Source of the DNA: Dysosmobacter acutus
Lineage (GTDB): Bacteria; Bacillota; Clostridia; Oscillospirales; Oscillospiraceae
Length of the DNA: 64,000 bases
Reading direction: 5' to 3'
Assembly: GCF_018919205.1 (NCBI RefSeq)
Contig: NZ_JAHLQN010000001.1
Coordinates: 62,001 to 126,000 of the forward strand
In this document: positions 56,409-64,000 of the stretch, piece after piece
How the letters are laid out: every line of letters starts with the position of its first letter
Position numbering within the stretch: the stretch's first letter is position 1
Notes under the pieces: model-generated
Told to the model about the DNA's origin: nothing
What the model saw: the letters and a program-made list of their open reading frames with translations, nothing else
The model's database searches: none
Position numbers and translations under genes: made by a program

Positions 56409-56448
56409 CATCTGGCAAAGATGTGAGAAAGAAGTCGCCTCATTGCTA

Positions 56449-56477
56449 TTGACGCTAAGTCGGCATGCCGATATAAT
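56449..56477 (+). promoter_or_regulatory. Promoter with a palindrome in its spacer
   Basis: TTGACG (56449-56454) and TATAAT (56472-56477), spacing 17. The spacer contains the perfect 12-bp palindrome TCGGCATGCCGA (56460-56471), ending exactly at the -10 box. A dimeric XRE protein bound there would shut the promoter, the usual design of autoregulated toxin-antitoxin operons. Confidence 0.75.
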
Positions 56478-56518
56478 GAAAGTGTCGCAAGAACCCTTCA
56501 GAACAGGAGACGAGGAAA

Positions 56519-56965
56519 ATGGACTTGCAGACTTTGCTCAATGAGCGGAACCTTTCAAAATATCAGCTATCCAAGCTCAGCGGCGTTCCCAAGACGACGA
56601 TTATGGATATATGCGCCGGAAGAAGCGATATGGAGCGGTGCAATGCAAAGACGGTGCAAAAGCTGGCGCAGGCGCTGAACTGCACGATGGAGGACATGAT
56701 GAAACTGTCCTCCCTCTATGACGAAAAGGGCCTTCCCAAAGACCGCAGCTATCTGGAGTGCGGACTGCCGGAATTTTTGCAGGAGTCCATCCAAGCCATG
56801 GTGAAAGCGTGGCAGAAGGTGGACAATGGCGAGAACTATACGCTTTGGGACTGCGATTACTGCAATCTGCAAAGCGACATCAACAGTGCGGAGGTCAACC
56901 AGATCATCAGCCCAGAGCAGGCGTGGTATCTCCGTGAAAAATATCTGAGAATGGAACGGGAGTGA
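56519..56965 (+). CDS. XRE-type DNA-binding protein, partner of the kinase
   Basis: A 148-residue protein. The N-terminal helix-turn-helix covers about 3-60 (LLNERNLSKYQLSKLSGVPK, TIMDICAGRSDMERCNAKTV). The C-terminal half is acidic and has no known motif. It lies four bases before a HipA/CtkA-like kinase gene, under a promoter with a spacer palindrome. It is the likely antitoxin or regulator of that pair. The ribosome binding site is GAGGAAA. Confidence 0.82.
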   Translation: MDLQTLLNERNLSKYQLSKLSGVPKTTIMDICAGRSDMERCNAKTVQKLAQALNCTMEDMMKLSSLYDEKGLPKDRSYLECGLPEFLQESIQAMVKAWQKVDNGENYTLWDCDYCNLQSDINSAEVNQIISPEQAWYLREKYLRMERE

Positions 56966-56969
56966 ATAA

Positions 56970-57899
56970 ATGCAGATCGTTGATTTTACAAACCTTCCGA
57001 AGCGAAACAAAATGTATGCCGGTGCAAACGGCAGCAAGATCTCTGTGATTTACGAGGGGCAGCAATATATGCTGAAATTTCCTCCTCCGCCCACCAAAAA
57101 CAAGGACATGAGCTACAGCAACAGCTGCTTTTCCGAGTATCTTGGCTGCCAGATCTATGAGAGCATTGGTATTCCTGTGCAGAAAACCATGCTTGGCACC
57201 TATACCGTAAAGGGGAAAGAAAAAATCGTGGTGGCCTGCGGCGACTTTACAGAGCCGGGTGTCACCCTACAGGATTTCGCCTCCCTGAAAAACCAGATCA
57301 TTGACTCTGAGCGCAGCGGCTACGGCACGGAATTGTCCGATATTCTTCACACCTTTGAGGAGCAAAATGCAGTTGACCGCATGGCGGTAACGGAGAGATT
57401 CTGGGATATGTTCATTGTTGATGCGCTGATTGGCAACTGGGACCGGCATAACGGCAACTGGGGTTTCCTCTATGATGCGCGGACGGATCAGATGACGCTG
57501 GCTCCGGTCTATGACTGCGGCAGCAGTCTGTATCCCCAAGCGGACGAAAAGATCATGGAAACGGTGCTTGCCAGTGAGCAGGACATGAATTACCGCATTT
57601 TCGAGATCCCCACCTCTGCGATCATGGTCAACGGGAAAAAGATCAAGTATTTTGATTTCATTTCTTCCCTGCAAAATGAGGACTGTAACCGCGCATTGAA
57701 GCGCATTGTCCCCCGTATTGATATGGCAAGGATACGCAAGCTCATTGCGGATACGCCGTTTATTACGGACTTGCAGAAACGCTTCTATTGCACCATGCTG
57801 GAAAAACGCAAGGAGCGAATCTTGGATTATTCTCTGGAAAGGGTGAAGAACGCCCCGACCAAAAGGCGTCCGGCCAAGCAGGATCGGGGCATACGATAA
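56970..57899 (+). CDS. HipA/CtkA-like serine/threonine kinase, probable toxin
   Basis: A 309-residue kinase-fold protein. The catalytic loop is DALIGNWDRHNGNWGF (about 151-166), matching the NxDRHxxN core of HipA-type kinases, and the metal-binding segment is APVYDCGSSL, in place of DFG. The N-terminal part has QQYMLKFPPP (ATP-binding Lys) and SYSNSCFSEYLGCQIYE, as in CtkA-like proteins. It lacks the extra HipA N-terminal domain, so it is a short form. With the XRE gene upstream it forms a likely toxin-antitoxin or element-stability pair. The target is unknown. Confidence 0.8.
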   Translation: MQIVDFTNLPKRNKMYAGANGSKISVIYEGQQYMLKFPPPPTKNKDMSYSNSCFSEYLGCQIYESIGIPVQKTMLGTYTVKGKEKIVVACGDFTEPGVTLQDFASLKNQIIDSERSGYGTELSDILHTFEEQNAVDRMAVTERFWDMFIVDALIGNWDRHNGNWGFLYDARTDQMTLAPVYDCGSSLYPQADEKIMETVLASEQDMNYRIFEIPTSAIMVNGKKIKYFDFISSLQNEDCNRALKRIVPRIDMARIRKLIADTPFITDLQKRFYCTMLEKRKERILDYSLERVKNAPTKRRPAKQDRGIR

Positions 57900-57916
57900 T
57901 CGAATCATCGAATGAG

Positions 57917-57945
57917 CGGCACGGGAAACCGTGCCGTTTCGCTTT
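57917..57945 (+). terminator. Terminator of the XRE-kinase pair
   Basis: CGGCACGG and CCGTGCCG (8-bp perfect stem, loop GAAA) followed by TTTCGCTTT. Confidence 0.75.
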
Positions 57946-58008
57946 GCCGGGATTATTCTACGATGAATGTCTCGGCCTTATTTTTTAGAACGATAGAGGT
58001 GAAAGAGA

Positions 58009-58656
58009 ATGACAGACCGTGAGCCGGTAAACATCATGGGCGTTATCGCCTTTCCAAACCCTAACAAGGATGAGCGCATGATCCGCTTCATCGACAGTGA
58101 ATACCACACGCTCTTTACCATCAAGGACGGGGAAAGCATCGTCATTACCCGCTTTGACGGTGAAAAGATGGTTTTGCCCTGTAAGTACATTGACGATTGC
58201 CATGTCTGCGTCGGCAACTCCGCCTATCATATTTGCGAGTTTGCGGAAATGCAGGAACGCAGCGGCAACACCTATGTTCCCAGAACGCCGAAAATCAGCG
58301 ACGAGATCTGCACCTATGAAATCTATCAGATCCCCGCAACTGCTGATGTGGACTACTATTTCCGGTCTTACGCGGCGGCAAAGGGAAAACTCCAGAGCGC
58401 TGATTATCGGCGTTCTTACGCCGGTATGTTCGCAAAGGAAAATTCGCTGGAGCATCTTTGGACAAAGCACAACAGCGACCACCGCCCCTTTGCCCGTCGG
58501 ATGCGTTCCCTGTCCGTAAGCGATGTGGTGGTACTGACACAGGCCGGAAAGAAAACTGCCTACTACGCCGATACCTTCGGTTTCCAAGATGTGCCGGAGT
58601 TTTTAGCACAACAGAGAGTGCAAAAGAAACACAGAGAACGAGGTGAAGCCAGATGA
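58009..58656 (+). CDS. YodL-domain element protein
   Basis: A 215-residue soluble protein. The middle and C-terminal part (YEIYQIP...DYYFRSYAAAKGK, then FARRMRSLSVSDVVVL) matches the YodL-like domain found with polyvalent proteins of conjugative elements and phages. The first 80 residues form a separate, unrecognised domain. ATG 58009 follows GAGGTG. It overlaps the next gene by 4 bases. Proteins of this group are suspected to act on host DNA or defence during transfer; that is family-level inference. Confidence 0.72.
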   Translation: MTDREPVNIMGVIAFPNPNKDERMIRFIDSEYHTLFTIKDGESIVITRFDGEKMVLPCKYIDDCHVCVGNSAYHICEFAEMQERSGNTYVPRTPKISDEICTYEIYQIPATADVDYYFRSYAAAKGKLQSADYRRSYAGMFAKENSLEHLWTKHNSDHRPFARRMRSLSVSDVVVLTQAGKKTAYYADTFGFQDVPEFLAQQRVQKKHRERGEAR

Positions 58657-59474
58657 GCTATGACGCGCAGAAGGTGACCTATCAGGAGGTCACGATTTTT
58701 GACCGACCGGCCTTGTTTACGGAATGCCGCATTGACCGAGCCACCGTGCCAGAAGGCGTATATCGCTACGAGCTGCGCCATGGCGATGCAGATTGGGGTG
58801 AGCCGATAGAACTGTCACGGAGTCTCATGGTCAACTTCTATGGCACCGTTCTCACCCGTGATCCATTCCAGCTTCCCCTTGACGGGTGGATTCCGCTGGA
58901 GAGCGGCACCCTTTCCTTTCAAGATGGTGGATGCCGTACTCTTGCGGAATTTCAGGAGAAATATCCCGCCAGCGAGAAGGATGTCATTGACTTTTACAGC
59001 GTCAATGAGCCTGCGCTGCACGCTCTCTATTTCTCCCGCAGTGAGGAACAGGACAAGTCTGCGGGCTGTGTGGGACACCTGCGTGGTGATTTTGGCAGCG
59101 GCAAGCAGTTTTACACAACATGGTGGCCCCACCAGCAAGATGCACTGAATACGCCGGAGTTTAAGGCCGATATTGACCGCACCGTAAACTGGCTGCGGGA
59201 GCAGCCGGACTCCCCGCTGCGGGACTTCGACAGCATGAAACGCTACTGCAACCGGTATGAGCAGATCTGCGCCATCAAGGGTGCGTTGCTTCCCTCTTGC
59301 GGATTCATGGTGAAAACAAAGCGGTATGTGTATATGCTCCGCTGTACGCCAGTTAAAGGTGATTACCAGTTTTATATTTATTGCTATCAGCGGAAGCCAT
59401 TTGAAAAGGCCCAAAAAGAACAGCAAAAGAATGACCGGCTTGCAGTAAAAAAGCGGGCGGAGCCGGAGAGATAG
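58653..59474 (+). CDS. LPD28-domain element protein
   Basis: A 273-residue soluble protein. The N-terminus (VTYQEVTIFDRPALFTECRI, then VPEGVYRYELRHGD) matches the large polyvalent-protein-associated LPD28 domain. The C-terminal half, with QFYTTWWPHQQDALNTPEF and a Lys/Gln-rich end, is not recognised. ATG 58653 overlaps the stop of the YodL-type gene. It comes 12 bases before the giant gene and is probably part of the same operon. Confidence 0.72.
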   Translation: MSYDAQKVTYQEVTIFDRPALFTECRIDRATVPEGVYRYELRHGDADWGEPIELSRSLMVNFYGTVLTRDPFQLPLDGWIPLESGTLSFQDGGCRTLAEFQEKYPASEKDVIDFYSVNEPALHALYFSRSEEQDKSAGCVGHLRGDFGSGKQFYTTWWPHQQDALNTPEFKADIDRTVNWLREQPDSPLRDFDSMKRYCNRYEQICAIKGALLPSCGFMVKTKRYVYMLRCTPVKGDYQFYIYCYQRKPFEKAQKEQQKNDRLAVKKRAEPER

Positions 59475-59486
59475 GAGGTGCGAGCC

Positions 59487-62400
59487 TTGCCAACCAAATT
59501 TCAGCTTATCACAGAGCTGTATGACCAGACTGTGCAGAGCGTTACCGGCAGCTATCAAAGCTGGACGGGCTTTCTCCGCGCGGCCTGCTACAATTACAAA
59601 TGCCCCTTCGATGATCAAATTCTGATCTACGCCCAGCGCCCGGACGCCACGGCGGTCCTTGAGATGGAGCGCTGGAACCGTCAGTTTGGCCGCTGGGTCA
59701 ACCGTGGAGCCAAGAGCATCGCCGTATTTGGCGATGACGGTCAAAACTGCCTGAAGCTCTATTTTGATGTTTCGGACACCCATGCGTCCCGTTTTGCCCG
59801 TCCACTGCCCATCTGGACGATGCACCCGGCCTTTGAACCGGAGGTCATCGAAACGCTGGAGGCCACCTTTGGCAACCTGTCTGAAAAAGAAAATCTGGCG
59901 GACGCCGTGCGCTCCGCCTGCCACAACGCCGTGGCGGACAACTTCACGGACTACCTGCAAGACCTGCGGGAGTGCCGGGAGGACAGCCTGCTGGAGGAAC
60001 TGGACGACCTCAATTTGGAGGCGTTCTACCGGGACGCGCTGGAGGTCAGCGTGGCCTATATGCTGATGACCCGGCTGGGCCTGCGGGCAGATGATTATTT
60101 CACCGCTGACGAATTCGCCCATGTTTACGAATTCAACACACCGCCAACCATCAACGCCCTGGGCATCGCCACCAGCGACATCGCGGAGATGGGGCTTCGG
60201 GAGATCAGCCGAACGGTCATGCAGGCCCAGCGGGATCAATTTTTTGCAAACCGCGAAAAAAACGGTTATGATGGCCACACAGAACAACACGAAACACCCC
60301 ATGAAAGGAGCGAACAGCATGGAGGTCACTTACAGGATGCAGAACGGCTATCAGGTGCCGAACCTGCTGATGCCGCAGATGCCGGAGGTACATCTGGGCA
60401 AGTACGCGGAGCTGCGGAGAGAATATCTGATGAAGCACCGCAGGGTGCTTTACACCAATCTCAAGACCAGCGGCAAGCTGACGGAGCATCTGGCAGAGAT
60501 CGAGCAGACCGCGCGGAAGATGGTGGAGCAGACCGTGGCGCAGATGGCACAGAACGAGGGCGTGACGGAGGAATTGAAGGCGGCCGATCCCATGCGCTGG
60601 ACGGGTCTGATGAACAATCTCCGGCACAGCGCGGAGGAACTGGCGCTGGCCGACCTGATCTACGCCTGACAACCGAAGAACCCACAGAGGCAGGAAGTGA
60701 TGAACTTCCTGCCTTTGTCGATCACAGTGGAGATTATGTACTGCTGGACCGTCTGCGCGCCGACTGTGACTACTTCCTCGGCGCTGGTGGCCGGAGTGAA
60801 AAGCATTTGTGGGCAGGCAATGTCCACGCGCAGATCAAAAAAATGCGGGAACTGCATGACGCCCTCCCGGAAAAACCGGAATGGCTGACCGCAGAAGCCA
60901 TTGACCGCTACGCCGCGCAGATGGCCGCGCCCTATCAGGTCGCAGCCTATCACCATACTGAAAACGGCTTTGACGATAAGCTGGACTATCAGACACTGGA
61001 AGAAGCGGAGGCCGCAGCGCAGGGCTATGTTGCCGGTACAATGGAGGAAGATGGTTTTGCCTATGACGGCGCTGCCGTGTATGATGCCGAAACACGCCAG
61101 TGCCTCCGCGTCTACGGTGATTATCCGGACGAAAAGGCGCAGGAACAGGCAGCAGCCTTTGCACTGGAGCATGACACCGCACAGCAAAATACCGCAGAAC
61201 TGCCCGCCTTTTTGGATATGCATCTCATTGAAGCGAATCTGCTGGACGACGGTGGACGCAAGCACAAGCGGCAGGAGATCTTTGAATACTTTCAGGCGCA
61301 CAAGAGCCTTGCGGAACGGACGGAGTTCTTAAAAAACAGCTACAATGATATATGGGTGGAAGTCCTGACCGACGGTGTTCGGACAGGCTACCACGCCGAG
61401 AAAGACGGACTATTGATGTGGGAGGGCAGCTACCTCTCCCGCACCTCGGAGTCCGTTTTTTCATGGTCGGTCATCACCGAGATGACCGAGGGCCTGATCG
61501 AGCGCGGCGAGTACAAAATTAAGCTGGGCCTGCAAAATGCGCCGGTGATGGCAGAGCAGCTTGCCCTATTCGACATGGGCGGCGACGCCCCGGTGTACGA
61601 AGCTCCGGCAGATGCGCCCTCTGGCATTCTGGCCCCGGCCCGCACGGTGCCGCAGGAGGTCATTGATCTGACGCTCTGCACGGGCGGAAACGAACCCAAC
61701 AGCGCGGAGCGCATCGCGGTGTTCTATATGCGGGAGCACCCGGAACAGGAAAACATAGAGTTCCTGCGCCGGGAGTTCGGTAGGGCGAACGGGCGCGGCA
61801 TTGAATACGAAGGCCGCAAATACACCGTGTGGTTTCTGGAGGACGGCATCCACCTCGCCCAAGGCGACAGCATCCGCACCGGATACAGCAAAACCGTGGT
61901 CACATGGGAGCAGGCATCGGCGCGTATTTCGGAGCTGCTGGAGGGCGGCACCTACCTGTCTGCCGCTGAACTGGCGCAGGCCCCGGACAAGGTGCTGCAC
62001 GAAGCGATGGACGCCCTCCTGATGACCGCCCGCGACCTGAACGAAGAAGGCCGCGCGCGGGGCCTATTCCCGCAGACATTGGCCATCCATGACCAGCATA
62101 AGACTTACCCGGAACTGGACGAGGATATGGTGGCCTTTGCAAAGACTGAGGGTGGGCTGCAAGCACTGGCACAGGAATATCACACTTTTCTTGCCGTTTA
62201 TGCCCAAGGTAACGACATTATGTGTTGGCGGTTATCCGATTACAACACCCACCGGATCGGCGTTGTGCTGGATGGCCTCTCCTACCCAGAGCGCAACTTT
62301 ACCGCCCAGCCGGGTTTCCTGCGGCAGTGCAAGATGTTCATTACGCAGGATGAGATCGACCAGTTCTTCCTAAGTGGCAGTATTGATGAGCGGTTGGCGG

Positions 62401-64000
62401 TGTACTCCCATTTCTGCTATCCCCACGCACCGGAAGAACACCAGAAGTTCATCAAGAGCCAGTTTGGTGAGTACAGCGGAGGAGCCTGTGCTGGATATTC
62501 CCATACTAAGACTTCTAAAGGGCTAGACTATGCGCGAGATTACGAACGCAAAACATACGATACCGTCCATTTGACCATCCCCAATGTGGTCAAGGAATAT
62601 CAAAAACTCATTACGCAGAAGCGTTTCCCCGGCGAGGATGCGATTGCAAAAATCCCGGAATATGAGCGCAGACAACTGGCACGGGCAGTTTACAACGGCT
62701 TCTATAATGCCCCGGATGCAATCCCACGACCCTATCCCCAAAATACGGACTTTTATGATGCTGTCCCCATCATTGAGCAACAGCTTCAGGATAAAGCCAA
62801 AGCTGCGGAAATACTGGCGGCGCTGACTTCCCGGCTGGACGGCACGGATGAGAGTGACCGTTCCTATGATTCCGTCCGCCACGCAAGGAAGCAGCTTTCC
62901 GAATATGTGAGCGGTACCTTTAGCCTGTTCAACCACAAGCATGACGCCCCGCAGCAGGAACGCAGCTTTGTGGAGCAGGTCGCAGAGGACGCCACACGGT
63001 TTGCCGCGGAGCAGTCGCCCGCCTATGAGCGGTTCGGCGTGATCGAAACTGAGGACGGCTACGCCGTCTGGGACGATATTCGGGACGAGATCTATGTGGA
63101 CAGCGAGGGTGTTCGTGAAACCTTCCCCAGCGAGTGGCAAGCCGAGGACTATCTGGAGCAGGTCAGAAAGACGGTCAGCGAAAAGGAAGCGGCGGAATGG
63201 CTCTATGTGGAGCACGCCAAAGACACCGCAGCGGAGCAGCCAGTCGAGCCTGCCCCGCAGCCAGTACTTACCGATGAGGAATTTGCCGCACAAAATCTTG
63301 TTCCCGGCGAAACAGTCTTTGAGATTGAAGGCAGGACCTTCCTTGTGGATCGCGTGGATACCGCGCACGGCGTTGTCAACTTTCAAGACATCACCTTTGT
63401 CCAAAAGGTCGGCTTTCCCATCTTCCGCACGGAGCCGATCTCCTTTGTTCGGAAAATTGTGGAGCAGGCGGACCCCGCTGCGCTGGCCCCGCCGCAGCCG
63501 CAGACGGACGAGCCGCCTGCGGCGCTTACCTCGCCGAAAAAGGAAAAGCAAAACGCGCTTGCCTATCCGCTGGACGCGGATGGCCGGAACTACCGCATCA
63601 CCGATGACCACATCGGAGAGGGCGCGCCGCTGGAGCGTTTTCAGCGCAATCTGGACGCGATCCGTACCCTGAAAGCGGTGGAAGCGGAGAACCGCAGCGC
63701 CACAGCGGAGGAACAGGCGGTACTGGCGCAGTATGTGGGCTGGGGCGGTCTGGCGGACTTCTTTGACGAGAAAAATCCTCGTTACGCTGAACTGAAAGAA
63801 CCGCTTACCGATGCCGAATACGCCGCTGCCCGTGAATCCACGCTCACGGCGTTCTTTACGCCGCCTGTGGTCATCCGCGGCATCTATGCCGCCCTGGGGC
63901 AGATGGGCTTCACGCAGGGCAACATTCTGGAGCCGTCCTGCGGCATCGGCAATTTCCTCGGTATGCTGCCGGAAGATATGAGCGGCAGCAAGCTCTACGG
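59487..64000 (+). CDS. Giant polyvalent methylase/helicase-type protein, N-terminal part
   Basis: One frame is open from TTG 59487 (GGAGGTG upstream) to the right edge, giving 1504 residues with no stop. The N-terminus (1-110: YKCPFDDQILIYAQRP, GRWVNRGAKSIAVFG) resembles an ArdC-like anti-restriction domain. A Gly/Asp/Arg-rich linker (about 260-400) follows, then several LPD-like regions. YVGWGGLADFF (about 1415), LTAFFTPPVVI, and the AdoMet-binding motif ILEPSCGIGNFLG (about 1481-1493) mark the N6-adenine methylase domain of the element-borne SNF2-type giants; the helicase part should follow beyond the window. It probably protects or processes incoming element DNA. The linker overlaps tnpV in another frame. 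Confidence 0.85.
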   Translation, partial: MPTKFQLITELYDQTVQSVTGSYQSWTGFLRAACYNYKCPFDDQILIYAQRPDATAVLEMERWNRQFGRWVNRGAKSIAVFGDDGQNCLKLYFDVSDTHASRFARPLPIWTMHPAFEPEVIETLEATFGNLSEKENLADAVRSACHNAVADNFTDYLQDLRECREDSLLEELDDLNLEAFYRDALEVSVAYMLMTRLGLRADDYFTADEFAHVYEFNTPPTINALGIATSDIAEMGLREISRTVMQAQRDQFFANREKNGYDGHTEQHETPHERSEQHGGHLQDAERLSGAEPADAADAGGTSGQVRGAAERISDEAPQGALHQSQDQRQADGASGRDRADRAEDGGADRGADGTERGRDGGIEGGRSHALDGSDEQSPAQRGGTGAGRPDLRLTTEEPTEAGSDELPAFVDHSGDYVLLDRLRADCDYFLGAGGRSEKHLWAGNVHAQIKKMRELHDALPEKPEWLTAEAIDRYAAQMAAPYQVAAYHHTENGFDDKLDYQTLEEAEAAAQGYVAGTMEEDGFAYDGAAVYDAETRQCLRVYGDYPDEKAQEQAAAFALEHDTAQQNTAELPAFLDMHLIEANLLDDGGRKHKRQEIFEYFQAHKSLAERTEFLKNSYNDIWVEVLTDGVRTGYHAEKDGLLMWEGSYLSRTSESVFSWSVITEMTEGLIERGEYKIKLGLQNAPVMAEQLALFDMGGDAPVYEAPADAPSGILAPARTVPQEVIDLTLCTGGNEPNSAERIAVFYMREHPEQENIEFLRREFGRANGRGIEYEGRKYTVWFLEDGIHLAQGDSIRTGYSKTVVTWEQASARISELLEGGTYLSAAELAQAPDKVLHEAMDALLMTARDLNEEGRARGLFPQTLAIHDQHKTYPELDEDMVAFAKTEGGLQALAQEYHTFLAVYAQGNDIMCWRLSDYNTHRIGVVLDGLSYPERNFTAQPGFLRQCKMFITQDEIDQFFLSGSIDERLAVYSHFCYPHAPEEHQKFIKSQFGEYSGGACAGYSHTKTSKGLDYARDYERKTYDTVHLTIPNVVKEYQKLITQKRFPGEDAIAKIPEYERRQLARAVYNGFYNAPDAIPRPYPQNTDFYDAVPIIEQQLQDKAKAAEILAALTSRLDGTDESDRSYDSVRHARKQLSEYVSGTFSLFNHKHDAPQQERSFVEQVAEDATRFAAEQSPAYERFGVIETEDGYAVWDDIRDEIYVDSEGVRETFPSEWQAEDYLEQVRKTVSEKEAAEWLYVEHAKDTAAEQPVEPAPQPVLTDEEFAAQNLVPGETVFEIEGRTFLVDRVDTAHGVVNFQDITFVQKVGFPIFRTEPISFVRKIVEQADPAALAPPQPQTDEPPAALTSPKKEKQNALAYPLDADGRNYRITDDHIGEGAPLERFQRNLDAIRTLKAVEAENRSATAEEQAVLAQYVGWGGLADFFDEKNPRYAELKEPLTDAEYAAARESTLTAFFTPPVVIRGIYAALGQMGFTQGNILEPSCGIGNFLGMLPEDMSGSKLY
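60319..60669 (+). CDS. tnpV: TnpV-family protein nested in the giant gene
   Basis: A 116-residue protein read in a different frame from the surrounding giant gene. It matches the TnpV pattern: MEVTYRMQNGYQVPNL, LGKYAELRREYLMKHRRVLY, TSGKLTEHLAEIE and MRWTGLMNNLRHSAEE. It has its own strong ribosome binding site (AAAGGAG, eight bases before ATG 60319) and a TGA stop. The 351 bases code for two proteins at once: in the other frame they give only a low-complexity linker. TnpV is a small transposon-borne protein of unknown role. Confidence 0.82.
   Translation: MEVTYRMQNGYQVPNLLMPQMPEVHLGKYAELRREYLMKHRRVLYTNLKTSGKLTEHLAEIEQTARKMVEQTVAQMAQNEGVTEELKAADPMRWTGLMNNLRHSAEELALADLIYA

Larger units (their letters stand above)
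52500..64000. mobile_element. Left part of an integrative and conjugative or mobilizable element
   Basis: From about 52500 to the right edge the gene content is that of a Firmicute integrative element: RepA_N initiator, ParA, ParB, XRE regulator, YodL- and LPD28-type proteins, TnpV and a giant polyvalent methylase/helicase-type protein. Codon use is looser and intergenic DNA AT-richer than in the flank. The left junction lies within the 3' end of ktrA; the exact base cannot be fixed without an empty-site sequence. Integrase, relaxase and type IV secretion genes are expected beyond the window and were not seen. Confidence 0.85.

Noticed and set aside
58815..60329. Minus-strand frame of 504 codons
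   Set aside because: Antisense to the LPD28-type gene and the giant gene start, both with good ribosome binding sites and recognisable domains.
62523..63611. Minus-strand frame of 362 codons
   Set aside because: Antisense to the giant methylase-type gene, whose frame stays open and protein-like throughout.

Overview
The window reads as the chromosome of a GC-rich, spore-forming gut Firmicute of the Oscillospiraceae (Flavonifractor, Lawsonibacter or Oscillibacter type). The evidence is clostridial-style gene content: arginine deiminase, KdpDE with Ktr, and gdpP-rplI-dnaB synteny. In addition there are strong AGGAGG-type ribosome binding sites, a GPT-rich collagen-like surface protein, and an integrated conjugative element of the kind common in these bacteria. 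The genus is inferred, not shown. No tRNA, rRNA or CRISPR array is visible.

Layout. 1-2306: the end of gltS and a membrane glycosyltransferase with a likely operator at its promoter. 2322-5353: a TPR glycosyltransferase and a collagen-like protein with a beta-propeller head, probably a spore-surface glycoprotein and its modifying enzyme. 5546-11347: a LacI-controlled alpha-glucan operon (lacI, binding protein, two permeases, malQ). 11474-15520: anabolic argG-argH-argF with ArgR-like motifs at the promoter. 15631-18703: fumC, a GNAT and malic enzyme. 18825-21240: a second LacI regulator divergent from gapA. 21416-26808: a 1757-residue c-di-GMP signalling protein with an EAL domain, a histidine-kinase-like core lacking its His, a receiver and a GGDEF domain. 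26826-28758: a deaminase and a two-part ThrE-type exporter. 28834-32710: the arcA-arcB-arcD-like deiminase pathway. 32726-38438: a lipoprotein and the livJHMGF amino-acid transporter. 38772-46563: gdpP-rplI-dnaB-tilS-hpt-ftsH. 46724-52648: kdpDE divergent from ktrB-ktrA.

From about 52500 to the right edge lies the left part of an integrative element inserted in the 3' end of ktrA. It carries a terminator at its edge, a RepA_N initiator gene with a 23-bp iteron array inside its coding sequence (a likely origin), parA, parB, an XRE regulator plus HipA/CtkA-like kinase pair, two accessory proteins, and a giant polyvalent methylase/helicase-type gene that runs off the window. A complete tnpV gene is nested in another frame of that giant gene.

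The chromosomal part joins carbon uptake, arginine synthesis and breakdown, and potassium/c-di-AMP homeostasis (gdpP, kdpD and ktrA lie close together). The strongest points for follow-up are the nested tnpV, the iterons inside repA, the junction in ktrA, the kinase module with a palindrome between its -35 and -10, and the kinase-dead c-di-GMP hub. All calls come from reading the sequence; no database search was run.
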